In this document: one piece after another, positions 27,834 through 35,834 of the stretch | Layout: each line of letters opens with the position of its first letter | Numbering within the stretch: the first letter of the stretch is position 1 | Assembly: GCF_002904335.1 (NCBI RefSeq) | Contig: NZ_PPHF01000038.1 | Location: 124,001-188,000 of the forward strand | From: Amycolatopsis sp. CA-126428 | GTDB taxonomy: Bacteria; Actinomycetota; Actinomycetes; Mycobacteriales; Pseudonocardiaceae | DNA: 64,000 nucleotides | Direction of reading: 5' to 3' | Notes under the pieces: model-generated | Told to the model about the DNA's origin: nothing | Database searches by the model: none | What the model saw: the letters and a program-made list of their open reading frames with translations, nothing else | Position numbers and translations under genes: made by a program

Positions 27834-28779
27834 CCACCCCTGGAAACCGCCGAGTGGCGGGGGCCGCGACGGCGGCGATGGCCGCCGCGGCCGCCCCCAC
27901 CAGCCGGGAGAGGCGCACCGCTCGGCGCAGGTCCGTCGGCTGCGGGTCGCGGCCTTCGCCGAGGCGGGCCCGGCTCTCCACCTCGCCGCCGTAGCTGTTC
28001 GTCCCGCCGAGGCGGATGTCCAGCGCTCCCGCGAACGCCGCTTCCACCTGGCCCGCGTTGGGGCTCGGGTGGCGGCCGCCGTCCCGGCGCCACACCCGCC
28101 AGGACTCCGCGGCCCGGCCGCCCGCGCACAACGCCGTGAGCGCCGCCCCGATCCGCGACGGCACCAGGTTGACTACGTCGTCCGCGCGCGCCGCGGCCCA
28201 GCCGAAGCGGCGGTAGCGCGGTGAGCGGTAGCCGACCATCGCGTCGAGCGTGTTGAGCGCGCGGTAGCCGAGGAGGCCCGGCATCCCGGCGACGGCTCCC
28301 CAGAACAAGGGCGCGACCACGGCATCCGAGGTGTTCTCGGCGATCGACTCGGTGGCCGCGCGGGTCAGCTCGGCGGAGTCGAGGGCTGTCGCGTCGCGCG
28401 CGCAGAGGTGCGAAAGCCGCTGACGCGCTTCGGGCACTTCGCCCGCTTCGAGCAGGCGGGCCATTTCGGTGCCTTCGGCGGCCAGGCCGCGTCCGCCGAG
28501 GACAACCCACGTGGACGCGGCGGTGAGGACGAAGCGCGCGAAGGGACGTCGCCGCGTCGCCGTCTGGAGCGCGACGCCGAGGCCGACGGCGCCGAAGGTG
28601 CACAGCGCGGCGTACGCGGCCCCGCGCGGCTTCGAGTCAGCCCACAGACGGTGTTCCAGCCGGGCCGCGGCGGTACCGAACAGAGCGACCGGATGGCCCG
28701 TTCGGGGGTCACCGAACAGAGCGTCGGCTACGTATCCGGTCACGAGTCCGGCCGCGGTTGTCCCTAGACGGAGTGGCAC
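27796..28779 (-). CDS. cobD: adenosylcobinamide-phosphate synthase (CobD/CbiB)
   Basis: A 327-aa membrane enzyme that attaches the aminopropanol arm to cobyric acid. Family motifs are GYVADALFGDPRTGHPVALFG, ESIAENTSDAVVAPLFWGA, LNTLDAMVGYRS and RDGGRHPSPNAGQVEAAFAG, with NSYGGEVE near the end. The GTG at 28779 is supported by TACCGT (28792-28787, minus) 7 nt upstream, a leaderless layout. The last 13 residues fall in sequence shared with the IS30 remnant, so the natural C-terminus may have been replaced. Confidence 0.93.
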   Translation of the reverse strand: MPLRLGTTAAGLVTGYVADALFGDPRTGHPVALFGTAAARLEHRLWADSKPRGAAYAALCTFGAVGLGVALQTATRRRPFARFVLTAASTWVVLGGRGLAAEGTEMARLLEAGEVPEARQRLSHLCARDATALDSAELTRAATESIAENTSDAVVAPLFWGAVAGMPGLLGYRALNTLDAMVGYRSPRYRRFGWAAARADDVVNLVPSRIGAALTALCAGGRAAESWRVWRRDGGRHPSPNAGQVEAAFAGALDIRLGGTNSYGGEVESRARLGEGRDPQPTDLRRAVRLSRLVGAAAAAIAAVAAPATRRFPGVVAARECSGVADA

Positions 28780-28815
28780 GTGGCGCACGGTAGCGCGTGC
28801 ACCAGAATGCCGGGT

Positions 28816-29496
28816 ATGACAGTGCCCAATGCCGCCTCCGCGGAAAAGCCAACGTCGGCGGGGCCCCATGCCGCCTCCGCGAAGAAACGTCCGTCGGCGG
28901 GGCTGACGCACCGGCTCGCCGGGTATCTCGAAACCCTGGCTCGCGCCCTCCGCCGGTACGGGCGCGACGAAGGCAAGGTGCTGGTCCTCGGCGGCGTCCG
29001 CTCGGGGAAGTCGCGGCACGCCGAGCGGCTCGTCGCCCACCACTCCCACCTCGTCTACGTCGCGCCCGGCCTGCCCGCGGGCGAGGACGACCCCGAATGG
29101 GCCGCGCGGGTGGCCGCGCACCAGGCGCGGCGGCCGGCGAACTGGAAGACCGTCGAGACCACCGACTTGGCCGGCATCCTGCGCACGGCGACCGAGCCGC
29201 TGCTGATCGACTGCCTCGGCACCTGGCTGTCCCGCGTGCTGGACGACGTCGGCGCGTGGCGGCAGAAACCGGGCTGGGAGCATCGCCTGGACGACCGGCT
29301 CGAGGACTTCCTGGCCGCGTGGGCCGCGGCGCGTGTGCCGGTGGTCGCGGTGAGCAACGAGGTCGGCAGCGGTGTGGTGCCCGCAACGTCGTCCGGACGG
29401 CTGTTCCGTGATGTGCTGGGCGCACTCAACAACCGGGTGTCCGCCGACGCCGACCGGGTCGTGCTGGTCGTCGCGGGCCGGGCGCTCGACCTGTAG
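28816..29496 (+). CDS. cobU: adenosylcobinamide kinase/guanylyltransferase (CobU/CobP)
   Basis: A bifunctional enzyme that phosphorylates adenosylcobinamide and then GMP-activates it. The P-loop GGVRSGKS, the VSNEVGSGVVP motif and LNNRVSADADRVVLVVAGR are diagnostic. From the GTG at 28978 the protein is 172 aa with the P-loop near residue 5, the usual family layout. The open frame starts at 28816 and would add 54 residues made largely of a duplicated interspersed repeat (AASAxKxPSAG twice). Neither start has strong support: CAGAAT sits 7 nt before 28816, and a weak GAAGG 4 nt before 28978. The functional core is certain, the N-terminus is not. Confidence 0.9.
   Translation: MTVPNAASAEKPTSAGPHAASAKKRPSAGLTHRLAGYLETLARALRRYGRDEGKVLVLGGVRSGKSRHAERLVAHHSHLVYVAPGLPAGEDDPEWAARVAAHQARRPANWKTVETTDLAGILRTATEPLLIDCLGTWLSRVLDDVGAWRQKPGWEHRLDDRLEDFLAAWAAARVPVVAVSNEVGSGVVPATSSGRLFRDVLGALNNRVSADADRVVLVVAGRALDL
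28829..28900. repeat. 33-nt interspersed repeat, two copies (start of cobU)
   Basis: Copies at 28829-28861 and 28868-28900 share ATGCCGCCTCCGCG at the left end and CGTCGGCGG at the right end, with variable sequence in the middle. The 39-nt period keeps the cobU frame open. A third copy lies in the cobN riboswitch at 51838-51870. Confidence 0.85.
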
Positions 29497-29509
29497 CCAG
29501 GAGGCGCCC

Positions 29510-30523
29510 GTGTTCGACGTACCCGTGCCCGACCCCGCCGCCCGCACCGCCGCGCTCGAGCGGCTCGACGGCCTGGTCAAGCCGCTCGGCGCGCTGGGCA
29601 GGCTGGAGGAGATCGCGGCCTGGCTGTCCGCGGCGCACGGCACCGTGCCGCCGCGCCCGCTGGACGACGTCCGCGTGGTCGTCTTCGCGGGTGACCACGG
29701 CGTGTCGGCGCTTTCGGCGTACCCGCGCGAGGTGACCGCGGCGATGGTGCGGGTGTTCCTGGCCGGCAAGAGCGGCGTGAACGTGCTTTCCGCCCAGGTC
29801 GGGGCGCGCGTGCGGGTAGCGGACATCGGTGTCGATTGGGACGGCGCGGACGTGCCGGCCTCGGTGACGGCGCACAAGATCCGCCGCGGTTCGGGCTCGA
29901 TCGACGTCGAGGACGCGTTGCTGCCGGGCGAGGCCCAGGCGGCGTTCGAAGCGGGCCGGGCGATCGCGCTGGAGGAACGCGAGGCGGACGTCCTGATCCC
30001 GGGCGACATGGGAATCGGCAACACGGCGATGTGCGCGGCGCTGGTGGCGGCCTCCCTCGGCCTGCCGGCGACGGAGGTCGTCGGCACCGGAACGGGAGTC
30101 GACGCGGCGGGCTTGGAGCGCAAGACCGCGGCGGTCGCGGCGGCGTTGACGCGGACGGCGGGCCGGACCGAGGACCCGTTCGAGAGGCTGACGGCGCTGG
30201 GCAGCGCCTGCGTGGCCGCGACGGCGGGCTTCCTGGTCCAGGCGGCGGTGCTGGGAATTCCGGTGCTGCTGGACGGGGTCTTCTCCGGCGCGGCGGCGTT
30301 GGTGGCACGGGACATCGCGCCGGGGGCGGAGCAGTGGTGGCTGGCCGGACATCGGTCGACGGAACCTTCGCAGGCGTTCGCGTTGAAGGCGCTGGGGCTG
30401 GAGCCGATCCTGGACTTCGGCCTGCGGCTCGGCGAAGGCAGCGGCGCTGTCCAGGCTGTGCCGACCCTGCGAGCGGCCCGCGCGATCTTGGCCGAGATGG
30501 GCCTGTTGGCCGACCTGGCATGA
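29510..30523 (+). CDS. cobT: nicotinate-nucleotide--dimethylbenzimidazole phosphoribosyltransferase
   Basis: A 337-aa enzyme that makes alpha-ribazole phosphate from NaMN and dimethylbenzimidazole. Landmarks are KPLGALGRLEEIAAWLS, VFAGDHGVS, PGDMGIGNTA and the region LLDGVFSGAAALVA. The expected catalytic Glu-containing end is GEGSGAVQAVPTLRAA. AGGAGG at 29499-29504 serves the GTG at 29510, 13 nt after cobU. The stop overlaps the ATG of a poly-Ala ORF and cobS follows. The DMB supplier BluB is encoded at 41517. Confidence 0.96.
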   Translation: MFDVPVPDPAARTAALERLDGLVKPLGALGRLEEIAAWLSAAHGTVPPRPLDDVRVVVFAGDHGVSALSAYPREVTAAMVRVFLAGKSGVNVLSAQVGARVRVADIGVDWDGADVPASVTAHKIRRGSGSIDVEDALLPGEAQAAFEAGRAIALEEREADVLIPGDMGIGNTAMCAALVAASLGLPATEVVGTGTGVDAAGLERKTAAVAAALTRTAGRTEDPFERLTALGSACVAATAGFLVQAAVLGIPVLLDGVFSGAAALVARDIAPGAEQWWLAGHRSTEPSQAFALKALGLEPILDFGLRLGEGSGAVQAVPTLRAARAILAEMGLLADLA

Positions 30524-30942
30524 AGAAAGCAGCCCCATGGTTTCCCGGCGTGGTTACCACACCTCCGCCGGTGCCGGCAGTCGTAGCCTCGCGGTTTCCG
30601 AGCCGGGGCGAGCGGGCCCGCCGGGTCCGCCCGCCCGGGACCTCGCTGCAGATGACCGCAGCGGAGCTGAGCGGTCCGGTGTCGGCGACCAGCCGGGAAC
30701 CGGACCGCAACCGGCAGCCCGACGGCGCTTGCCAGCCCTATGCCACGCAAGCGATGGCCGCCACCCGGCGACCCGGGCCGAAGATCGGCAAGCCGGCCTC
30801 GAACCGGGTGTTGCGGCTGATGATCCAGGTTCGGCCGGATGCACGCCGCTCGGCGACCGAGGCTGCGGCTGCGGCTGCGGCTGCGGCTGCGGCTGCGGCT
30901 GCGGCTGCGGCTGCGGCTGCGGCTGCGGACAACCCGACGTGA
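30520..30942 (+). CDS. hypothetical ORF with poly-Ala tail between cobT and cobS
   Basis: A 140-codon open frame fitting exactly between two cob genes: its ATG overlaps the cobT TGA and its TGA overlaps the cobS GTG. The body is Arg/Pro-rich with no recognisable domain, and it ends in 22 consecutive alanines encoded by the (GGCTGC) array. GC at third positions is high in this frame, which favours coding, but the composition is low in complexity and there is no Shine-Dalgarno beyond coupling. It may be a real small protein, or a decayed spacer kept open for translational coupling of cobS. Confidence 0.35.
   Translation: MKKAAPWFPGVVTTPPPVPAVVASRFPSRGERARRVRPPGTSLQMTAAELSGPVSATSREPDRNRQPDGACQPYATQAMAATRRPGPKIGKPASNRVLRLMIQVRPDARRSATEAAAAAAAAAAAAAAAAAAAAAADNPT
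30861..30926. repeat. (GGCTGC)11 hexanucleotide microsatellite
   Basis: Eleven uninterrupted copies of GGCTGC, ending 13 nt before the cobS GTG. In the coupled upstream frame it encodes poly-Ala. Copy-number change would alter tail length or the cobT-cobS spacing without shifting frame. Confidence 0.97.
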
Positions 30943-31682
30943 GCCGGTGGGTCGATGCCGTGCGGATGGCCATTGGGACGCTGACCACCGTGCCGGTTCC
31001 CGCTCCGCGGGTCATCGATCGGGGTGTTGCCGGGCGGGCCATGCTGCTCGCTCCCCTTGCCGCGCTGCCGCTGGCCGCGGCCGCCGGGGTGATCGTCTGG
31101 GCCGGTTCCGCTGCCGGGCTGCCCGCGCTCGCCACCGCGGCGCTCGCCCTCGGCGCCGTCGCGCTCGGCAGCCGGGGGTTGCACCTCGACGGGCTCGCCG
31201 ACACCGCCGACGGACTCGGTGCCTCCTACGACCGCGCCAAGGCCCTCGACGTCATGCGCCGCGGCGACTCCGGGCCCACCGGGGTGGCCACCCTCGTCCT
31301 GGTCCTCCTCGTCCAGGTCGGTGCCCTGACCGCCGCCAACCCGATCACCGCGGCCGCGGGCGTGCTCGTCGGCCGGTGCACGCTCTCCATGGCGTGTGCA
31401 CGAGGCGTTCCGACCGCGCGGCCGGACGGGCTCGGTGCCACCGTCGCCGGCTCGGTGCCGCGCGCCGCCGCGATCGCCGTGGGCGTGGCCGCCGCCGGGC
31501 TGGCGGTGCTGCTGCCCGGGCTGCCGTGGTGGCGCGGGCCGCTCGCCGTCGGCCTCGCCTACGCCGTCGCGGGTGCGCTCCTGTGGCGGTGCAACAAACG
31601 GCTCGGCGGCATCACCGGCGACGTCCTCGGTGCCGGTGTCGAAGCCGCCGTCGCGGCCGCTCTGGTCGCGTTGTCGACCTAG
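30939..31682 (+). CDS. cobS: adenosylcobinamide-GDP ribazoletransferase
   Basis: A 247-aa polytopic membrane enzyme that joins adenosylcobinamide-GDP to alpha-ribazole (phosphate), the last assembly step. The motif GLHLDGLADTADGLG and the following MRRGDSGPTGV are diagnostic, and CNKRLGGITGDVLGA is the conserved C-terminal motif. The GTG at 30939 overlaps the stop of the preceding ORF. No own Shine-Dalgarno is evident, so expression probably depends on coupling. Confidence 0.95.
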   Translation: MSRWVDAVRMAIGTLTTVPVPAPRVIDRGVAGRAMLLAPLAALPLAAAAGVIVWAGSAAGLPALATAALALGAVALGSRGLHLDGLADTADGLGASYDRAKALDVMRRGDSGPTGVATLVLVLLVQVGALTAANPITAAAGVLVGRCTLSMACARGVPTARPDGLGATVAGSVPRAAAIAVGVAAAGLAVLLPGLPWWRGPLAVGLAYAVAGALLWRCNKRLGGITGDVLGAGVEAAVAAALVALST

Positions 31683-31758
31683 GTCCGCCGGCCGGCCGAG
31701 ACACCCGGCGTAAGGAGCTCAAGCGCCGCAAGTGACCGAAACTGTCATACCCCCTCCT

Positions 31759-31764
31759 TACAGT
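31759..31764 (+). promoter_or_regulatory. -10 element for a leaderless regulator mRNA
   Basis: TACAGT ends 7 nt before the GTG at 31772. No Shine-Dalgarno precedes that codon. Confidence 0.45.
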
Positions 31765-31771
31765 GATCCGC

Positions 31772-32458
31772 GTGAACCGGACCGATCGTCTCTACGCCCT
31801 TGTCGAAGAACTGCGCGCCGTCGCGCCGCGGCCACGCAGTGCGCGCTGGCTCGCGGAGCGGTTCGAGGTCAGCGTCCGCACCGTCGAACGGGACATCAGT
31901 GCCCTGCAGCAGTCCGGCACGCCGATCTACGCCGAGGCCGGCCGCACCGGCGGGTACTGCCTCGACAAGGCGCACACGATGCCGCCGGTCAACCTGACAC
32001 CCGCCGAGGCCGTCGCCATGGCGCTCGCGCTGAGACACCTCGACGCCACTCCCTTCCGGGCCGAAGGACGCTCCGCGCTGCGCAAGCTGGTCGCCGCGAT
32101 GCGGCGGGAGGACGCGGACGCCGCGCAGAACCTCGCCGCCTGTGTCCACCTGCTCGGCAGCGGGCCCATCCCGCCGATGCCGCACGTGCTCGGTATCCGC
32201 CGCGTGCTGCGCATCCGGTACACCGACCGCGCAGGTACCGTCACCCGGCGGGAGATCGAGCCGCTCGGCTACGTCGGCAAGCCCACGCACTGGTACCTCA
32301 TCGCCTGGTGCCGGCTGCGCAAGGAGATCCGGGCGTTCCGCACCGACCGGATCGTCTCCTACTCCGTGACCGCCGAAGTGCCGCCGCTTCGCCGGCTGCG
32401 GCCCGAGGACCTCGACATCCCGTACGGCGACGTCGATCAGCTCACTTTGGCGGGGTGA
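31772..32458 (+). CDS. HTH/WYL-domain transcriptional regulator (YafY/PafC type)
   Basis: A 228-aa regulator. The N-terminal HTH_11 is RTDRLYALVEELRAVA, then ARWLAERFEVSVRTVERDISALQQSG. The C-terminal WYL domain carries the eponymous segment as HWYLIAWCRLR with downstream FRTDRI. WYL domains bind ligands or nucleic acid; this small two-domain form is common in actinobacteria. The GTG at 31772 matches the family N-terminus; GTG 31763 is an alternative. It converges with and overlaps the VOC gene by 17 nt. A regulatory link between the two is plausible but not shown. Confidence 0.88.
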   Translation: MNRTDRLYALVEELRAVAPRPRSARWLAERFEVSVRTVERDISALQQSGTPIYAEAGRTGGYCLDKAHTMPPVNLTPAEAVAMALALRHLDATPFRAEGRSALRKLVAAMRREDADAAQNLAACVHLLGSGPIPPMPHVLGIRRVLRIRYTDRAGTVTRREIEPLGYVGKPTHWYLIAWCRLRKEIRAFRTDRIVSYSVTAEVPPLRRLRPEDLDIPYGDVDQLTLAG

Positions 32459-32798
32459 ACACGGAGAAGTGGTTGCCCGCCGGGTCGAGCACGTGCGCGA
32501 ACGTCACGCCGACCGGGTTGACGCTCGGTGGCCGTTGCACCCGGCCGCCGGCTTGCTCGACCTGCCGGCAGGTGGCGTCGACGTCCTCGACCAGCACGGT
32601 GAAGATCGCGTAGTCCTCCGTTCCCGTGGAGAGCCCGCCACGTGAGCCGCCGGTGTCGATCACCCGGTAGGCCGGGTCGGTGCTGGCCGACGAGTCCTGG
32701 GCGATCTTCCAGCCGAACACCTCGCCGTAGAACCGTTCGGCGGCCGCCGGGTCCGCGGTACCGATCTCGAACCAGGCGACGTCGTTGAATCCGGGCAT
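32442..32798 (-). CDS. VOC superfamily (glyoxalase-like) protein
   Basis: A 118-aa single-module vicinal oxygen chelate protein. The start is FNDVAWFEIGTADPAAAERFYGEVFGW and the C-terminal module is VTFAHVLDPAGNHFSVF, both typical of glyoxalase/bleomycin-resistance/dioxygenase small proteins. One module per chain implies a dimer. Substrate unknown. It overlaps the convergent WYL regulator gene at the 3' end. Confidence 0.85.
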   Translation of the reverse strand: MPGFNDVAWFEIGTADPAAAERFYGEVFGWKIAQDSSASTDPAYRVIDTGGSRGGLSTGTEDYAIFTVLVEDVDATCRQVEQAGGRVQRPPSVNPVGVTFAHVLDPAGNHFSVFTPPK

Positions 32799-32879
32799 GT
32801 CGTTCCTTCCGCTGCCACGCCGGGTGTTCCCGGTGTGCGCCCAGTTTCGGCGGCGGTGACGACAACCCCCTGTCGGTGT

Positions 32880-33902
32880 TTACGAAACTTCTCGCAAAGT
32901 CGCCAGGAACGCGTCCGTCGTCGCGCGGTCCCGGACCGCCAGCCGCAGGTGGTCCGGGCCGAGGCCGGGGAACGTGTCCCCCCGCCGCACCGCGTAGCCC
33001 GCCTCACGCAGGCGCGCGCGCAGGGAAGCGCCGTCGGGGACGCGGACCAGCACGAATGGGCCGCGCGGGTCGCCCAGCACCGGCACGCCCGCCGCGGTCA
33101 GGCCGGAGACCAGGTACTCGCGGTCCGACTCCGCCGCGACCGCCAGCTTTTCCGCTTCCTCCACGGCGGCCGGCCGGCAGCACGCCACGGTCGCCACGCC
33201 GGCCAACGTCGACACCGACCACGGCACCTGCACTGCCCGCAGCCGCTCGACGACATCCGCCGGAGCGAGCACGTAGCCCGCCCGCAGGCCGGCCAACCCC
33301 CAGGTCTTCGTCAGGCTGCGCAGCACGACGACACCCGGGACACCGGACGCCAGGCTCTCGGCCTCGCCCGGGATCGCGTCCAGGAACGCTTCGTCCACCA
33401 CGACCAGCCGGCCGGGGCGCACCAGGGAAAGCAGTGAAGACGCGGGGTGCAGGACCGATGTCGGGTTCGTCGGATTGCCGACGAACACCAGGTCGGCGTC
33501 GGCCGGGACCAGCGCCGGATCGAGGACGAACCCGTCCGCCTCGGCGAGGACCACCCGCGAGACCGCGTGTCCCGCCGCCCGCAGCGCCGCTTCGGGCTCG
33601 GTGAACTGCGGGTGCACGACCACCGCGTGGCGCGGCCGCAAAGCCGAGGCCAGCAACGTGAACGCCTCCGCCGCACCGGCGGTGACCAGCACTTCCGAGG
33701 GAGGACGGCCGTGGCGCGCGGCCACCGCCTGCACCGCGTCCGCGGTGGACGGGTAGGCGGCCAGGGCGTCCAAAGCGGACGCCAGTTCGGCCCGCAGCCA
33801 AGCGGGCGGGCGCGGCAGCCGGACGTTCACGGCCAGGTCGACCAGCCCCGGCCCGACCTCACGATCACCGTGGTGGTGCAGGTCGTAATCAGGCACGGCC
33901 AT
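32880..33902 (-). CDS. cobC: CobC/CobD-type PLP aminotransferase (threonine-phosphate decarboxylase-like)
   Basis: A 340-aa fold-type I aminotransferase homologue placed last in the chlID-cobO-cobB-cobC operon. The PLP lysine is in RSLTKTWGLAGLRAGY, and the cofactor-binding Asp-Ala-Phe is in LVVVDEAFLDA. In cobalamin clusters this protein is linked to making the aminopropanol arm ((R)-1-amino-2-propanol phosphate from threonine phosphate). The ATG at 33902 overlaps the cobB 3' end by 14 nt. A generic histidinol-phosphate aminotransferase is the alternative by similarity, but context favours CobC. Confidence 0.88.
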   Translation of the reverse strand: MAVPDYDLHHHGDREVGPGLVDLAVNVRLPRPPAWLRAELASALDALAAYPSTADAVQAVAARHGRPPSEVLVTAGAAEAFTLLASALRPRHAVVVHPQFTEPEAALRAAGHAVSRVVLAEADGFVLDPALVPADADLVFVGNPTNPTSVLHPASSLLSLVRPGRLVVVDEAFLDAIPGEAESLASGVPGVVVLRSLTKTWGLAGLRAGYVLAPADVVERLRAVQVPWSVSTLAGVATVACCRPAAVEEAEKLAVAAESDREYLVSGLTAAGVPVLGDPRGPFVLVRVPDGASLRARLREAGYAVRRGDTFPGLGPDHLRLAVRDRATTDAFLATLREVS

Positions 33903-35226
33903 ACGCCCGCACCCGCGCCGCGAACCGCTGGGCCAGCTCGGGATACCCCGCCCAGTGGACGTGCAGGTAGGACGCGTGCAGCGTCGGCGACGCGAAGCCG
34001 TCCAGCTGCCGGTCCCAGCCCCAGGCCGCCGACGCGCCGTGCGACGGCGTCACCTCGGTCCGGTGGAACTCGTGCCCGGTGACGCGCTGGCCGGCCGTCG
34101 CCATCACGTTGTCCTCGACGGCGACCGCGCGCCGGTAGCCGAGCTTGCCGCGGGCGGTCATCTTGGCGTCCGCGGGCACGGCGCCGGCCATCGGCACGCC
34201 GTCCAGGGACTGGCACAGGTACAGCAGCCCGGCGCATTCCGCACTCACCGGCATTCCACTCCGGACCGCCGAAGCCACTTCGCGACGCAACGCCGTGTTC
34301 GCCGACAGTTCCGCCGCGTGCACCTCGGGGAACCCACCGCCGAAGTACAGGCCGGCGCACCCGTCGGGCAATGCCTCATCACGCAGCGGATCCACGTCCA
34401 CGACCTCGACGCCGCAAGCCGCCAGCAGCTCGATGTTTTCGGTGTAGCGGAAGGTGAACGCCGGACCGCCGGCGGCGGCGATCGTCACCCGCGGACCATC
34501 CACCCCGGACGGCTCCCACGGCGGCGAAGAAAGCCCCGGCGCCCCGGAAGCGATCCGGACGATCGCGTCGAGATCGACGCCGTCGCGCACCCACGCAGCC
34601 AGCGCGGGCAGCACGTGCTGAGCTTCCGCGGCCCGTTCCGCCGCCGGGACGAGCCCGAGGTGACGGCTCGGCGCGTGGATCTCTTCGTTGCGGTACAACG
34701 CCCCCAGCAGCGGAACACCGGTCGCTTCCAGCGCGGACGCGATCTCGTCGAGGTGGCGCTGCGAACCGAGCTTGTTGAGGATGACCCCGGCTAGCCGCAC
34801 GCGGTTGTCGTAGTGGGCGAAGCCGAGGACGGTCGCGGCGACGCTGCGGGAGGCGGCCGAGGCGTCGACGACCAGCACCACCGGCGCGTCGAGCAGCCGG
34901 GCCACGTGTGCGGTCGAGGCGTAGCCTTCGGTGCCCAGTGCCCCGTCGAACAGGCCCATCACGCCCTCGATCACGGCGATGTCGGCGCCCGCGGAACCGT
35001 GCCGCAGCAACGGAACCAGCCGGTCTTCCCCCTGCAGGAACGGGTCGAGGTTGCGCGCCGGGCGTCCGGTCGCGAGCGCGTGGTAGCCGGGATCGATGAA
35101 GTCCGGCCCGACCTTGTGCCCGGACACCCGGTGCCCGGCCGCGCGCAGCGCCGCCATCAGCCCGGCGGCGATCGTGGTCTTGCCGTGCCCGGAACCGGGC
35201 GCGGCGATGACCACCCGCGCTACCAC
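33889..35226 (-). CDS. cobB: cobyrinic acid a,c-diamide synthase (hydrogenobyrinic acid a,c-diamide synthase)
   Basis: A 445-aa glutamine-dependent amidase. The N-terminal P-loop is APGSGHGKTTIAAGL, followed by GHKVGPDFIDPGYH. The C-terminal glutaminase domain carries YFGGGFPEVHAAEL and the nucleophile Cys in VSAECAGLLYL. In the aerobic route it amidates carboxylates a and c before cobalt insertion. The GTG at 35226 overlaps the cobO stop by 7 nt; GTG 35214 is a shorter alternative. It overlaps cobC at the other end. Confidence 0.95.
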   Translation of the reverse strand: MVARVVIAAPGSGHGKTTIAAGLMAALRAAGHRVSGHKVGPDFIDPGYHALATGRPARNLDPFLQGEDRLVPLLRHGSAGADIAVIEGVMGLFDGALGTEGYASTAHVARLLDAPVVLVVDASAASRSVAATVLGFAHYDNRVRLAGVILNKLGSQRHLDEIASALEATGVPLLGALYRNEEIHAPSRHLGLVPAAERAAEAQHVLPALAAWVRDGVDLDAIVRIASGAPGLSSPPWEPSGVDGPRVTIAAAGGPAFTFRYTENIELLAACGVEVVDVDPLRDEALPDGCAGLYFGGGFPEVHAAELSANTALRREVASAVRSGMPVSAECAGLLYLCQSLDGVPMAGAVPADAKMTARGKLGYRRAVAVEDNVMATAGQRVTGHEFHRTEVTPSHGASAAWGWDRQLDGFASPTLHASYLHVHWAGYPELAQRFAARVRAYGRA

Positions 35227-35834
35227 TCGATCCCCCGCTGACCCTTCTGGCCGGCGTCCATCGGGTGCTTGACCTTGGTCATCTCGGCGACCAGGTCGGC
35301 GGCCTCGACGAGTTCCGGCGGCGCGTACCGGCCGGTGATGACGACGTGCTGGTGCCCGGGCCGCGAGACCAAAGTGGACACCACGTCGCCGACGTCGAGC
35401 CAGCCCCACTTGAGCAGGTAAGAAAATTCGTCGAGGACGTAGAAGTCGTGCGTCTCGGCGGCGAGCCGGCGCTTGATCTCCGCCCACCCCTCACGGGCGT
35501 TCGAAGCGTGATCCTCTTCGGTGCCGGACTTGCGCGCCCAGCTCCAGCCCTCGCCCATCTTGTGCCACTCGACCGGCCCGCCCTCGCCGGTGTCGTCGTG
35601 CAGCTTGCCCAATGCCTTGAACGCGGCTTCCTCGCCGACGCGCCACTTCGCCGACTTGACGAACTGGAACACGCCGATCGACCAGCCCTGGTTCCAGGCG
35701 CGCAGCGCCATCCCGAACGCGGCCGTCGACTTGCCCTTCATTTCGCCGGTGTGCACGGCGAGCAGCGGCCGGTTGCGGCGCTGCCGCGTGGTCAGGCCGT
35801 CGTTCGGGACGGCTTCCGGTTTGCCCTGCGGCAT
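35220..35834 (-). CDS. cobO: cob(I)yrinic acid a,c-diamide adenosyltransferase
   Basis: A 204-aa CobA/CobO/BtuR-type adenosyltransferase that adds the upper adenosyl ligand from ATP to reduced cobalt corrinoids. The P-loop is HTGEMKGKSTAAFG. FVLDEF-like YVLDEFSYLLKWGW and the C-terminal VKHPMDAGQKGQRGIEW are diagnostic. The ATG overlaps the chlID stop (ATGA) and its stop overlaps the cobB start, so the operon is tightly coupled. Confidence 0.96.
   Translation of the reverse strand: MPQGKPEAVPNDGLTTRQRRNRPLLAVHTGEMKGKSTAAFGMALRAWNQGWSIGVFQFVKSAKWRVGEEAAFKALGKLHDDTGEGGPVEWHKMGEGWSWARKSGTEEDHASNAREGWAEIKRRLAAETHDFYVLDEFSYLLKWGWLDVGDVVSTLVSRPGHQHVVITGRYAPPELVEAADLVAEMTKVKHPMDAGQKGQRGIEW

Noticed and set aside
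28764..28976. Minus-strand 70-codon ORF over the 33-nt repeats at cobU
   Set aside because: It overlaps the promoters of cobD and cobU and is translated repeat sequence; repeats explain it better than a gene.
30738..31184. Minus-strand reading of the hexamer array as a Pro-Gln or Ala repeat protein
   Set aside because: It lies antisense to cobS and has no ribosome site; the plus-strand coupled frame is the better explanation.
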